Below are positions 27,459 to 37,752 of a DNA stretch of 64,000 nt, in pieces; positions within the stretch are counted from its first letter, which is position 1; the number at the start of each line of letters is the position of its first letter. Below the pieces are notes generated by a model. The model was given only the letters and a program-made list of their open reading frames with translations. It was not told the DNA's origin and searched no databases. The stretch is taken from assembly GCF_001418335.1 (NCBI RefSeq), contig NZ_LIPP01000149.1:1-64000 (forward strand). Reading direction: 5' to 3'. Made by a program: the position numbers and the translations under genes. Source of the stretch: Streptomyces aurantiacus (GTDB lineage: Bacteria; Actinomycetota; Actinomycetes; Streptomycetales; Streptomycetaceae).

Positions 27459-28357
27459 GCGCCACGCGGAAGCACACCGCGCTGCCCAAGGCCCAGATCC
27501 TCATCGAGGCGCTGCCCTGGCTGACCCGGCACAACGGAAAGACGGTCGTCATCAAGTTCGGCGGCAACGCCATGATCGACGAGGACCTGAAGGCCGCCTT
27601 CGCGCAGGACGTCGTGTTCCTGCGCCAGGCCGGGCTCAAGCCCGTGGTCGTGCACGGCGGCGGCCCGCAGATCAGCGCGGCCCTGGACCGGCACGGCATC
27701 GTCAGCGAGTTCAAGGCGGGCCTCAGGGTCACCACCGAGGACGCCATGGACGTCGTACGCATGGTGCTCGCCGGGCAGGTCCAGCGCGAGCTTGTCGGGC
27801 TGCTCAACCAGCACGGTCCGCTCGCCGTGGGGCTCACCGGCGAGGACGCGCGCACCATCACCGCCATCAAGCACCGGCCCGAGATCGACGGGGAGTTGGT
27901 CGACATCGGGCGGGTGGGCGAGATCACCGCGATCGACACGGGCGCGATCGAGGCACTGCTCGCCGACGGCCGCATCCCGGTCGTCTCGTCGATCGCCCGC
28001 AGCGAGGACGACGGACATGTCTACAACGTCAATGCTGATACGGCGGCTGCGGCTCTCGCTGCGGCGCTGGGTGCCGAGACACTGATGGTCCTGACCGACG
28101 TCGAGGGCCTCTACGAGGACTGGCCGAACTCCGACGAGGTCATCAGCCGGCTCACCGCGAAGCAACTGGAGAAGCTGCTGCCCGAGCTGGCCAGCGGCAT
28201 GGTGCCGAAGATGCGGGGCTGCCTGCACGCCGTACGCAACGGGGTGAACACCGCCCGGGTCATCGACGGCCGGGTCCAGCACTCGATCCTGCTGGAGATC
28301 TTCACCGACGAAGGCATCGGCACGATGGTCGTGCCCGATGCGGAGGGGGACGCATGA
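27455..28357 (+). CDS. argB: acetylglutamate kinase
   Basis: Phosphorylates N-acetylglutamate with ATP (300 aa), usually the arginine-feedback-inhibited step. The amino-acid-kinase fold shows [11 protein letters not shown], the substrate loop [26 protein letters not shown] and the C-terminal [20 protein letters not shown]. The N-terminal helix ([19 protein letters not shown]) is that of hexameric, arginine-sensitive enzymes. ATGA overlaps on both sides (argJ and argD). Confidence 0.97.
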
Positions 28358-29598
28358 CCGCCGACGAACAGCCGACCGCAGGCGAGGATCCGACCGCCAA
28401 CCTGGCGCTCACCCGGCGCTGGCAGGGCGCGCTCATGGACAACTACGGCACCCCTCGGCTGCCCCTCGTCCGCGGCGCCGGCACCAAGCTCTGGGACGCC
28501 GACGGCACGGAGTACCTGGACTTCGTCGGTGGGATCGCGGTGAACGCGCTCGGCCACGCCCACCCGGCGATCGTCGAGGCCGTCAGCCGGCAGATCGCGT
28601 CCCTCGGCCATGTCTCCAACCTCTTCGTCGCCGAGCCGCCCGTCGCGCTCGCCGAACGGCTCCTCCAGCTCTTCGCGCGGGACGGCCGCGTCTACTTCTG
28701 CAACTCGGGCGCCGAGGCCAACGAGGGAGCCTTCAAGATCGGCCGGCTGACCGGCCGCGGGCACATGGTGGCGACCGACGGCGGCTTCCACGGCCGGACC
28801 ATGGGCGCCCTCGCCCTCACCGGCCAGCCGGGCAAACGCGATCCGTTCCTGCCGCTGCCGGGCGACGTCACCCACGTCCCGTACGGGGACCCGCAGGCGC
28901 TGGCCGCCGCCGTCACCGCGGACACCGCGCTGGTCGTCATCGAGCCGGTCCAGGGCGAGAACGGCGTGGTCGTGCCACCCCCCGGCTATCTCAAGGCGGC
29001 CCGTGCCATCACCGCCGCCACCGGCAGCCTCCTCGTCCTCGACGAGGTGCAGACCGGGATCGGCCGGAGCGGGCACTGGTTCGAGTACCAGGCACACGAG
29101 GGCGTCCTGCCCGACGTCGTCACGCTGGCGAAGGGCCTCGGCGGGGGCCTGCCGCTCGGCGCGACCGTCGCCTTCGGACGCGCCGCCCAGTTCCTCAAGC
29201 CCGGTCACCACGGCACGACGTTCGGCGGCAACCCGGTCGCCTGCGCCGCGGGCCTCGCCGTCCTCGACACCATCGAGACGGAGGGCCTGCTGGAGAACGT
29301 GAAGCGGGCCGGCGAGAAGCTGCGCGAGGGGATCGAGTCCCTCGGCCACCCGCTGATCGACCACGTCCGGGGCGTGGGCCTCCTCCTGGGTATCGTGCTC
29401 ACCGAGCCGCTCGCACCCCGCGTGCAACAGGCGGCTCAGGACGCCGGCCTCCTGGTGAACGCGCCCGCCCCCGATGTCGTACGGCTGATGCCGCCCCTGA
29501 ACATCACCGAGGACGAGGTGGACGCGTTCCTCCGGGCTCTCCCGGCTGTTCTCGACGCGGTGACCGACACCGACGGGGACGGACGAACCGGAGAATGA
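28354..29598 (+). CDS. argD: acetylornithine aminotransferase
   Basis: PLP-dependent conversion of N-acetylglutamate semialdehyde to N-acetylornithine (414 aa). Class III aminotransferase features are [19 protein letters not shown], the PLP-stacking [24 protein letters not shown] and the Schiff-base Lys in [15 protein letters not shown] (K260). It overlaps argB by ATGA and is separated from argR by 7 bases. Confidence 0.96.
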   Translation: MTADEQPTAGEDPTANLALTRRWQGALMDNYGTPRLPLVRGAGTKLWDADGTEYLDFVGGIAVNALGHAHPAIVEAVSRQIASLGHVSNLFVAEPPVALAERLLQLFARDGRVYFCNSGAEANEGAFKIGRLTGRGHMVATDGGFHGRTMGALALTGQPGKRDPFLPLPGDVTHVPYGDPQALAAAVTADTALVVIEPVQGENGVVVPPPGYLKAARAITAATGSLLVLDEVQTGIGRSGHWFEYQAHEGVLPDVVTLAKGLGGGLPLGATVAFGRAAQFLKPGHHGTTFGGNPVACAAGLAVLDTIETEGLLENVKRAGEKLREGIESLGHPLIDHVRGVGLLLGIVLTEPLAPRVQQAAQDAGLLVNAPAPDVVRLMPPLNITEDEVDAFLRALPAVLDAVTDTDGDGRTGE

Positions 29599-29605
29599 GA
29601 CGACG

Positions 29606-30142
29606 ATGAGTCAGGCGCAGGATCACGACAACGCGGGGCCCGCCGTTCCGCAGACCCGCACCGCACGCCACCGCCGGATCGTGGACATCCTCAACCGGCA
29701 GCCGGTGCGCTCCCAGAGCCAGTTGGCGAAACTCCTCGCCGACGACGGGCTGAACGTCACGCAGGCGACGCTCTCCCGGGACCTGGACGAGCTGAACGCG
29801 GTCAAGATCCGCAACAACGACGGCGACCTGATCTACGCGGTGCCGAGTGAGGGGGGTTTCCGTACGCCTCGCGCTCCGCTGGGGGAGTCGGCGAAGGAGG
29901 AGCGGATGCAGCGGCTGTCCGCGGAGCTGCTGATCTCCGCGGAGGCGTCCGCCAACCTCGTGGTCCTGCGGACCCCGCCGGGGGCGGCGCAGTTCCTCGC
30001 CTCGGCGATCGACCAGGCGGAGTTGCAGGACATCCTCGGCACGATCGCCGGCGACGACACGCTGCTGTTGATCAGCCGTGATCCGACGGGTGGGCAGGCC
30101 CTGGCGGACCACTTGCTCCGGCTGGCCCAGAACCATCACTAG
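29606..30142 (+). CDS. argR: arginine repressor
   Basis: Arginine-dependent repressor (178 aa). The N-terminal winged helix includes [20 protein letters not shown] and [20 protein letters not shown], then LSRDLDEL. The C-terminal hexamerisation/arginine-binding domain includes [20 protein letters not shown]. As the last gene of the operon it should repress its own expression through the ARG boxes before argC, and argH through the box at 36100-36113. Its 3' end faces apbE across a large hairpin. Confidence 0.96.
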   Translation: MSQAQDHDNAGPAVPQTRTARHRRIVDILNRQPVRSQSQLAKLLADDGLNVTQATLSRDLDELNAVKIRNNDGDLIYAVPSEGGFRTPRAPLGESAKEERMQRLSAELLISAEASANLVVLRTPPGAAQFLASAIDQAELQDILGTIAGDDTLLLISRDPTGGQALADHLLRLAQNHH

Positions 30143-30148
30143 CGTTTG

Positions 30149-30270
30149 TGGCTGCTCGCGCAGTTCCCCGCCGCCCCGGAAGGCGAAAGACAGGGGCGCA
30201 GCCCCGTCCTTCGGGGGCGCGGGGAACTGCGCGACCAGCCACGACGCGCCCGCAGCCGCACTCGCACCCG
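30149..30270. repeat. dispersed repeat copy 5 as a large inverted repeat / terminator
   Basis: Two copies of the repeat face each other: the left arm 30149-30171 and right arm 30221-30243 are 23 bp long with one mismatch, and the interior (AGGGGCGCAGCCCCGTCC, then TTCGGGGGCG) can fold further. This lies between the convergent argR and apbE genes and is well suited to be a bidirectional terminator or RNA-stabilising end. Confidence 0.75.
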
Positions 30271-30296
30271 CACCCGCGCCCGAAAGAACCGCCGCT

Positions 30297-31124
30297 TCAC
30301 CCCAGCCGGCCGGCCAGGCCCCCCGTGCATCTGACTTCGTCGCCCGCCGTGATCAGCAACCCCTCGATGCCCGGAAGCGATTCCAGCCACGCGAGCCCCT
30401 GCCGGGAGCCCATCGCGAAGGCCGCCGTCGCCCACGCGTCCGCCCAGGTGATCCGCGGGCCGACAACCGTCACCGCGACCAGGTCGGTGACCGCGGAGCG
30501 CCCCGTGCGCGGGTCCACGATGTGCGTGCCGCGCTCGGCGGAACCCGAGGTCGCCACGGCCAGCCGGTCGACACCGGCCGCGGAGACCACGGCGGCGAGA
30601 CCACCCGGCCGCAACGGGTCGGACACCCCGATCCGCCACGGCCGGTGCGGCCCCGGTACGCCGTACATCTGCACGTCGCCGCCGCCGTTCACGCTCACTC
30701 CGCTCGCCCCGGCCTCCACCAGCCGCAGGGCCGCGCGTTCGACGGACCAGCCCTTCACCATGCCGGTCGGGTCGATGACACCCTCGTACGTCGAACTGAA
30801 CCAGCCGTCGCTCAACCGCCCCGCCTCGGCGCACAGTTCGAGCACCTCGGCGACCTCCGGGTCGCACTCGTCCACGGTCAGCAGGCCGCGCGCCAGCCGG
30901 GAGATCTGGCTGTCCTCTCGATACGTGCTGAACGTCTCGTCCACCACGTGGAGTTGGGCGACGGCCTCCGCCAACGCGGCCTGTACGGCCTCCGGTTCGC
31001 CCCCACGTATGTCGAAAGAGAAGACCGTGCCCATCACCTCCTCCGCGTGACGCACCGCCGGAAGCGCATCGGCCGCATTGGCTGCGCCGGCGGCACCGGC
31101 CGCCGCATCGGCCGGTTCAGCCAC
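30297..31124 (-). CDS. apbE: FAD:protein FMN transferase (ApbE)
   Basis: Covalently attaches FMN to Thr/Ser of partner proteins (275 aa). ApbE landmarks are EVMGTVFSFDIRG, DETFSTYREDSQIS, the GWSVERAALRLVEAGASGVS region, NGGGDVQMYG and VDPRTGRSAV. I see no clear signal peptide; an Ala-rich stretch (residues 5-20) opens the protein. Its start overlaps the stop of the FMN-binding-domain gene by 8 bases, and that protein carries two exact flavinylation motifs, so enzyme and substrate are encoded together. Third gene of a reductase-FMN protein-ApbE operon. Confidence 0.92.
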   Translation of the reverse strand: MAEPADAAAGAAGAANAADALPAVRHAEEVMGTVFSFDIRGGEPEAVQAALAEAVAQLHVVDETFSTYREDSQISRLARGLLTVDECDPEVAEVLELCAEAGRLSDGWFSSTYEGVIDPTGMVKGWSVERAALRLVEAGASGVSVNGGGDVQMYGVPGPHRPWRIGVSDPLRPGGLAAVVSAAGVDRLAVATSGSAERGTHIVDPRTGRSAVTDLVAVTVVGPRITWADAWATAAFAMGSRQGLAWLESLPGIEGLLITAGDEVRCTGGLAGRLG

Positions 31125-31962
31125 CGGCCTGGTCCAGGGCCGACTGCAGGGACTCCTTGTAGCCGCCGCTGGTGTAGGTGGCGCCCGAGACGGCGTCGAT
31201 GTCGGCGCTGCCCGCCGCGACCGCGGCCTTGTTCAGCTTGGGCACGGAGTCACTGGTGACCTGGCTGCTGCGACCGCCGCTGGGTGACTGCACCGCCTCC
31301 GCCTTGGTGATCTTGCCGCCGCTCACAGTGATGCGTACCTGCACGGGACCGTAGTCGGTCGTGACGGCCTTGCCGGTGACGGTCTTCGCCTGGGCGGCGC
31401 CCGCCCCCGACCCGCTCGCGTCACCCGAACCGCTGCCGCCGCCAGTGCCACCGGTACCGCCCGTGCCACCAGTGCCGCCCGTGTCGGCCGAACCGCCGCC
31501 CGGCGCCCCCGCCTTGTCGAGGGCCGACTGGAGCGACTTCTTGTAGCCGCCGCTGGTGTAGGTGGCGCCGGAGACCGCGTCGATGTCGGCGGTACCGGTC
31601 GTGACCGCGGCCTTGTTCAGCTTGGGCACCGCGTCGGTGCTGACCGTGGTGGAGCGCCCGCCGGTCGGCGACTGCAGGGCGGCGGCCGACGTGATCTTCC
31701 CGCCGGCCACGGTGATCCGGACCTGGACGTTGCCGTAGTCGGTCTTGACGACGTCACCGGTGAGGGTCTGGGCCTGGGCGGCGTCGGCGGCCTGCGTACC
31801 GCCGGAGCCCTGCGGGGCCACCGACTGCTGTCCCTGTGGCACGCCGTCGGCGGACGAGGCCGCCGGGTCCGACGCCGGCTTCAGCGCCAGCAGCAGGACG
31901 ATCCCGGACACCGTGGCGGCACCGGCCAGCACGATGCGGCGCAGGGGATGATTCTTCTTCAT
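31117..31962 (-). CDS. exported protein with two FMN-binding domains
   Basis: Membrane-anchored extracytoplasmic flavoprotein (281 aa). N-terminal transmembrane/signal segment at residues 8-27. Two homologous FMN_bind domains (about 62-150 and 190-278) are joined by a Gly/Thr/Ser linker with TGG repeats (161-175). Each domain ends in the flavinylation motif DAVSGAT (D128-T134 and D256-T262), matching the Dxx(S/T)GA(T/S) rule, so both Thr residues should carry FMN. The protein would relay electrons from the membrane reductase to an outside acceptor. Domain duplication within one chain is a known theme of multi-flavinylated proteins. Confidence 0.9.
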   Translation of the reverse strand: MKKNHPLRRIVLAGAATVSGIVLLLALKPASDPAASSADGVPQGQQSVAPQGSGGTQAADAAQAQTLTGDVVKTDYGNVQVRITVAGGKITSAAALQSPTGGRSTTVSTDAVPKLNKAAVTTGTADIDAVSGATYTSGGYKKSLQSALDKAGAPGGGSADTGGTGGTGGTGGTGGGSGSGDASGSGAGAAQAKTVTGKAVTTDYGPVQVRITVSGGKITKAEAVQSPSGGRSSQVTSDSVPKLNKAAVAAGSADIDAVSGATYTSGGYKESLQSALDQAGG

Positions 31963-32035
31963 CGGTCCGGACTCCCGTTCCTCGGACGTTCTTCAGACGT
32001 TCTTCAGAGCTCGAAATACTCGGAGTTCGAAATCC
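31963..32035. repeat. short direct repeats between reductase and FMN protein
   Basis: ACGTTCTTCAG occurs twice in a row and GAGTTCGAA-type units about three times (from the last codons of the reductase into the spacer). The units are short and irregular, with TTCGAA palindromes. They may be slippage products or an RNA-processing site within the operon. Confidence 0.4.
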
Positions 32036-33406
32036 TCAGAGTTCGAAGGACTCGTGGTGGATACGGCGGGCGGGTACACCGGCGCCGCGCAGTGCGGTGT
32101 ACGCGCCCTGGGCGAAGCCGGGCGGCCCGCACAGGAACACGTCGTGGTCGTCGATGTCGGGCAGCTTCTGGCGCAGCGTCTCCGGGTTGATGTCGGGGCG
32201 TTCCCCGTCGGGGCTGTTCACCGCGTACATCAGCCGGGCACCGCGCTCGTCGGCGATGGCCGACAACTCGTCCCACAGCGCCAGGTCCTGGGTGCTGTTG
32301 GCCCGGTACAGCAGGGTGAGGTCGCCACGCGCCGCCGGCAGCGTCTCGAACAGCGCCCGCATCGGGGTGATGCCCACGCCGCCGGCCATCAGCAGCACCT
32401 TGCCGCGGCTGCGCCGGGAGGCGGTCAGCGCCCCGTACGGGCCCTCGGCCCACACCCGCGTGCCCCGCTTGAGGCCCTTCAGCGCGGTGCTGTGGTCGCC
32501 GAGTGCCTTGACGGTGATCCTCAGCAGGCCGGGGCGCGGCGCGGCCGACAGCGAGTACGGGTGCGAGCTGAGCCGCATGCCCGGCGCCAGGAACCGCCAG
32601 CGGAAGAACTGCCCCGGCTCGGCCCCGATACGGTGCAGCCGCTTCCCGCTGATCAGTACGGAGACGATGCCGGGCGCCTCCTCGACGACCTCCTCGACCC
32701 GCATCCCGTGCCGCAGGTTCAGCCGGATCGGCACGAACACCCGGTACCAGAGCACCAGCGCGGTGACCGTCCCGTAGAGCACGTACCAGGCCGTCGTCGC
32801 GGTCGGCTGGACGGCGAAGTCGTTGCCGGTGGACAGCTGGTGCCAGAACGACAGGTACACGGCCGCGTAGGTGAGCAGGTGGATGTGGTACCAGGTGTCG
32901 TACGGGATGCGCTTGCGCAGTCCGCCGACGGAGATCAGGCCGATGAACAGCAGCAGACCCGTGCCGATCGCCGCCTTGCCCATGTCGGGCAGGGTGTTGA
33001 CGGAGTCGATGGTCTGGTCGACGACCCCCGTGTTCGCCTGGAGGGCGTAGCCGTACATCGTCAGCCCGATGTGGGCGAGGACGAGGCAGAGCACGTAACG
33101 GCCGCTCATGGCGTGCCAGCGGGCGACGCGGTCGGAGCCGACCCGGCGTTCCAGGGCGGGCACCCGGGCCATCTGCAGGACCACGAGAGCCATCAGGTAT
33201 CCGGCGAGCAGACCGGTGATCCGGCCCGCGTTCAGGATGCGGTCCTTGTCGTCCGCGATGGACGGCGTGTTGCTCCACCAGAGCCAGACGACTCCCGCGG
33301 CGCCCGCCCACACGGCGATCAGCAGTGCGATGGCGGGGGAGCGGCGAGGGCGGATACGGCGCATCGTCTGGCGCCGCGCGGCGCGACCGCCGGCGATCGT
33401 GCTCAC
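32036..33406 (-). CDS. ferric-reductase-like transmembrane flavoprotein reductase
   Basis: Membrane electron-transfer protein (456 aa). About six N-terminal transmembrane helices form a ferric-reductase-like heme domain (His in the YVLCLVLAHIGLTMYG and YHIHLLTYAAVYLSFWHQL helices). A cytoplasmic FAD/NAD(P)H-binding part follows (SSHPYSLSAAP flavin motif, GGVGITPMRALFE pyridine-nucleotide motif, C-terminal FLCGPPGFAQGAY). GTG at 33406 follows GGAGG. First gene of the operon: it should take electrons from NAD(P)H and pass them across the membrane to the FMN-domain protein encoded next. Confidence 0.9.
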   Translation of the reverse strand: MSTIAGGRAARRQTMRRIRPRRSPAIALLIAVWAGAAGVVWLWWSNTPSIADDKDRILNAGRITGLLAGYLMALVVLQMARVPALERRVGSDRVARWHAMSGRYVLCLVLAHIGLTMYGYALQANTGVVDQTIDSVNTLPDMGKAAIGTGLLLFIGLISVGGLRKRIPYDTWYHIHLLTYAAVYLSFWHQLSTGNDFAVQPTATTAWYVLYGTVTALVLWYRVFVPIRLNLRHGMRVEEVVEEAPGIVSVLISGKRLHRIGAEPGQFFRWRFLAPGMRLSSHPYSLSAAPRPGLLRITVKALGDHSTALKGLKRGTRVWAEGPYGALTASRRSRGKVLLMAGGVGITPMRALFETLPAARGDLTLLYRANSTQDLALWDELSAIADERGARLMYAVNSPDGERPDINPETLRQKLPDIDDHDVFLCGPPGFAQGAYTALRGAGVPARRIHHESFEL

Positions 33407-33556
33407 GGTTCCTCCGTGGGGGACGCTGGGAAGGGGAGTGACCCCTCGGCCCAGTGGTACGTCCCGGGACGGCCGTGTGTTCAACGGCTCGCAGGGCAAG
33501 CGGTGAACTGCCGCGACGGGTGATCAGCGAGTGATGAGCGAGTGATCAGTGGGCGA

Positions 33557-34297
33557 TCAGCCGGTGATCGAGGTCGGCCCGTCGTCCGTCCCGATGGCGA
33601 TGTGCGGCTCCCGGGCGGGCTCGGCCCAGTCCAGGATGCGCCGCATCGCGTCCTCGGGCACGGATACACAACCGGCGGTCGGCCCAGTCCCGTTGACGTG
33701 CAGGAAGATGCCCGCGCCCCGCCCCCGTACCGGCCGCTCGTAGTTGAAGCCGACGACGAGCGCGTACGCGTACTGCGTGCCGTACGTGATCAGGTGCTCG
33801 GACTCGGCGGCGCGGCAGTCGGCCGGGCGGGGGTCGGTCCACCGGTTGTAGGAGCGCGAGTCGTTGTCCTGGCACCACCAGGAGGTCCGCGTCACCCGGC
33901 GGTACGACGTGGTCGTCCCCTCGGGCGCCGGCCTGATCCCGAAGGCGTACGGCAGGTCGTACAGGCCGGTGGGTGTGGTGTTCGTGCCCTGCCGGCGGGA
34001 GCCGCCGTCGACGAGCCCCTTGGCACCGAATCGCGCGGCCGCGGAGCCTGCCGCCACCCAGCGTCCGTCCCGGCCGCGACGGTCCCACCAGGTGAGCGTG
34101 CCGGTCGTCGAGGAGGTCCGGGCGGCCCGCGCGGTGATGAGCTGGCTGCCGCCACCCGTGTCGGCCATCCGCTCGGGCAGCGGGGGCGGGGCATCGGGAG
34201 CCGGTCCCGCGGCCGGTCCCGCGGCCAATCCCCCGGCCGGTCCCGCGGCCGGTACGAGAAGGGACACGGACGCGAGGACGGCGGCTCCGAGGCGCAT
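33557..34297 (-). CDS. L,D-transpeptidase-like (YkuD) secreted protein
   Basis: Exported protein (246 aa) with a signal peptide (residues 1-20), an Ala/Gly/Pro low-complexity stretch (AAGPAAGPAPDAPPPLP), and a YkuD-type catalytic domain. HVNGTGPTAGCVSVPEDAM carries the conserved His, Gly and active-site Cys of L,D-transpeptidases. Such enzymes make 3-3 peptidoglycan cross-links. No separate peptidoglycan-binding domain is visible, so substrate targeting is unclear. The ATG is at 34297, 2 bp past the stop of the PNPOx-fold gene, so the two form an operon. Confidence 0.82.
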   Translation of the reverse strand: MRLGAAVLASVSLLVPAAGPAGGLAAGPAAGPAPDAPPPLPERMADTGGGSQLITARAARTSSTTGTLTWWDRRGRDGRWVAAGSAAARFGAKGLVDGGSRRQGTNTTPTGLYDLPYAFGIRPAPEGTTTSYRRVTRTSWWCQDNDSRSYNRWTDPRPADCRAAESEHLITYGTQYAYALVVGFNYERPVRGRGAGIFLHVNGTGPTAGCVSVPEDAMRRILDWAEPAREPHIAIGTDDGPTSITG

Positions 34298-34299
34298 GC

Positions 34300-34887
34300 T
34301 CAGACGGTACTGGGAGGCAGGGGCAGCGGCAGCCCGGGAAGGCCGTCCAGGCTGCTCTCCACGTACTCCTTCTTCTCGAAGTACGCGTTCAGCGAGACGT
34401 CGTCCTCGCGCGCGAAGCGCTTGGCGTGCAGGTCGCGGTCCTCGTCGTACGACATGAAGGGGACCGCGTAACCGCAGGTGTCGCGGACGAGCTCGGCCGT
34501 CACCACGATGATCGCCCGCAGGCCGTGCCGGCCCGGGTCGATGTCCGGGAAATGGGCGAGGAGATCCCCGAAACGCGGGTCGTCGCGGAAGACCGGCTCG
34601 CCCCGGCCGTGTACGCGGACGATGTTCGGCGGGCCCTGGAAGGCGCACCACATCAGGGTGATCCGGCCGTTCTCCCGCAGGTGCGCGATCGTCTCGGCGT
34701 TGCTGCCGGCGAAGTCCAGGTAGGCGACGGTGAGGTCGTCGAGGACCACGAACGAACCGGTCAGCCCCTTGGGCGAGAGGTTGACCGTGCCGTCGCCCGA
34801 CAGGGGCGCGGTAGCGGTGAAGAAGAGGGGCTGCGCCTCGATGAACGTGCGCAGGCGGCCGTCTATGCGTTCGTATGTCTTTCCCAT
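34300..34887 (-). CDS. pyridoxamine 5'-phosphate oxidase-fold protein
   Basis: Flavin/F420-binding split-barrel protein (195 aa): RTFIEAQPLFFTATAPLSGD, GTVNLSPKGLTGSFVVLDDL and GRITLMWCAFQGPPNIVRVH. The family includes oxidoreductases and general stress proteins. The remainder, including SYDEDRDLHAKRFAREDD, resembles the uncharacterised subgroup in Streptomyces. First gene of a two-gene unit with the L,D-transpeptidase. Confidence 0.88.
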   Translation of the reverse strand: MGKTYERIDGRLRTFIEAQPLFFTATAPLSGDGTVNLSPKGLTGSFVVLDDLTVAYLDFAGSNAETIAHLRENGRITLMWCAFQGPPNIVRVHGRGEPVFRDDPRFGDLLAHFPDIDPGRHGLRAIIVVTAELVRDTCGYAVPFMSYDEDRDLHAKRFAREDDVSLNAYFEKKEYVESSLDGLPGLPLPLPPSTV

Positions 34888-34937
34888 GTCAAGTGATTAT
34901 CGACGCAACTCTTTCGCCTGTCTAACGATTAACCCCG

Positions 34938-34989
34938 CCCGGGACCCGGGGTTCGGGGGCCGAGTGGCTTCCGAACCCCGGGTCCCGGG
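34938..34989 (-). terminator. 19-bp perfect stem hairpin
   Basis: The arms CCCGGGACCCGGGGTTCGG (34938-34956) and its exact complement (34971-34989) enclose a 14-nt loop. It lies between the stop of the duplicated secreted-protein gene and the PNPOx-fold gene, so it can terminate transcription of the former. No T-run follows, as is common in Streptomyces. Confidence 0.65.
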
Positions 34990-35063
34990 TTCGCCCCGGT
35001 CGGTGGGCGGGGCACCCGTGGGGGGAATGGGTCACTGGTGGCGGTGGCCAGGTCCTGTCCGGC

Positions 35064-35924
35064 TCACTGGTTCAGCGCGCAGGGTGCGAGTGCTTCGAGG
35101 CCTTCGGGTTTGTCGGCGGCGCGGCCGATGGCGGTTTCGATGCGGTTGAGTGCGGCGACGCGTTTGTCTTCGAGGGGGCCGAGGATGGCGTTCTGGACGA
35201 AGTTGGGTCCGCCTTGGCCGACGGTGTCGACGAGTCGTTTGTTGGCTTCGGCGATCTGGGTGTCCAGTTGGGCGAGGTTGCTGGTGACCTCGGCCTGCGC
35301 GGAGGCGGGGATCTCGGGGAGGCTCGGTTCGACATCGGGGCAGCTGATCGTGCCGACGGCGCCCGCGTCCTCCCCGGCTCCCGCGTCCCCGGCATCGCCC
35401 GCGTCCCCGCCCGCCTCTTCCGTGGCGGCCTCGGTCGGCTCCGCCCCGGCCTCGTCGCCCGCCTCGGACGCACCGTCGGCGTTGAGCGCGCAGGGTGCGA
35501 GTGCTTCGAGGCCTTCGGGTTTGTCGGCGGCGCGGCCGATGGCGGTTTCGATGCGGTTGAGTGCGGCGACGCGTTTGTCTTCGAGGGGGCCGAGGATGGC
35601 GTTCTGGACGAAGTTGGGTCCGCCTTGGCCGACGGTGTCGACGAGTCGTTTGTTGGCTTCGGCGATCTGGGTGTCCAGTTGGGCGAGGTTGCTGGTGACC
35701 TCGGCCTGCGCGGAAGCGGGGATCGCCGGGAGGCTGCCCGCCACCGCCGGGCAGCTGATCGTGCCCGGGGACGCCAGAGTTCCGGCGGCCTTGCTGTTGT
35801 CGCTCTTGGACGTCTCCCCGGCGAGGGCGGAACCTGCGATCACCGCTCCGGACAGCGCCACCGCGGCAGCGCCGCCGATGATCGCCACGCGGCGCTTGTT
35901 GTATTTCGGAAGAGCCCTGGACAT
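35064..35924 (-). CDS. secreted protein with two near-identical repeats
   Basis: Exported protein (286 aa) of unknown function. The signal peptide (residues 1-35, VAIIGGAAAVALSGAVIAGS, then ALA) is followed by repeat 1 (about 55-147), an acidic Ala/Glu/Gly linker (about 148-190) and repeat 2 (about 191-285). Each repeat begins with a Cys (TISCP) and ends with a Cys (APCALN), suggesting one disulfide per module. The helical core contains SNLAQLDTQIAEANKRLVDT and GQGGPNFVQNAILGPLEDKR. The core is identical between repeats, also at DNA level. Start ATG 35924; divergent from argH. Confidence 0.8.
   Translation of the reverse strand: MSRALPKYNKRRVAIIGGAAAVALSGAVIAGSALAGETSKSDNSKAAGTLASPGTISCPAVAGSLPAIPASAQAEVTSNLAQLDTQIAEANKRLVDTVGQGGPNFVQNAILGPLEDKRVAALNRIETAIGRAADKPEGLEALAPCALNADGASEAGDEAGAEPTEAATEEAGGDAGDAGDAGAGEDAGAVGTISCPDVEPSLPEIPASAQAEVTSNLAQLDTQIAEANKRLVDTVGQGGPNFVQNAILGPLEDKRVAALNRIETAIGRAADKPEGLEALAPCALNQ
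35074..35313. repeat. direct repeat A of duplicated module
   Basis: 240 bp that match 35485-35724 (offset 411 bp) at every base but one (35304 versus 35715). It encodes the C-terminal module of the secreted protein. Third-position A/T use is higher here than in neighbouring genes. Confidence 0.9.
35485..35724. repeat. direct repeat B of duplicated module
   Basis: Partner of 35074-35313, encoding the N-terminal module of the same protein. Synonymous identity implies recent duplication or ongoing gene conversion. Confidence 0.9.
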
Positions 35925-36078
35925 GGGGATGCCTCGCTTGGGTCAGGAGTGAGTTGACAGACGCGGCGCCGGCGTTCGCGGTGAAGTACGTGAAAGCGGT
36001 TTCCCGCGTTCAATGGGAGCCGGAATCTCTGGAAGTCGACATCCCTGGAACCGGAATCGCGGCCCCGCATCGCCGGAA

Positions 36079-37578
<1,500 letters not shown>

Positions 37579-37648
37579 GGCTGCGCCCCTGTCTTTCAGG
37601 GGCGCGGGGAACTGCGCGACCAGCCACGAACGCACCCGCACCCGCCGA
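37579..37648 (-). repeat. dispersed SGR-core repeat, copy 6
   Basis: Starts at the argH stop: GGCTGCGCCCCTGTCTTTCA, GGGGCGCGGGGAACTGCGCG, ACCAGCCACGAACGCACCCG. Full, well-conserved reverse-oriented copy. Confidence 0.75.
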
Positions 37649-37752
37649 CACACCGCACCACCCGAGCTCGACGGCGCCCCACCCACGCCGGAGGCCCACC
37701 GCGGGGATACGTTGGTCGAAGTCCGTACCGGAGCCGACCAACGGAGCCCGCG

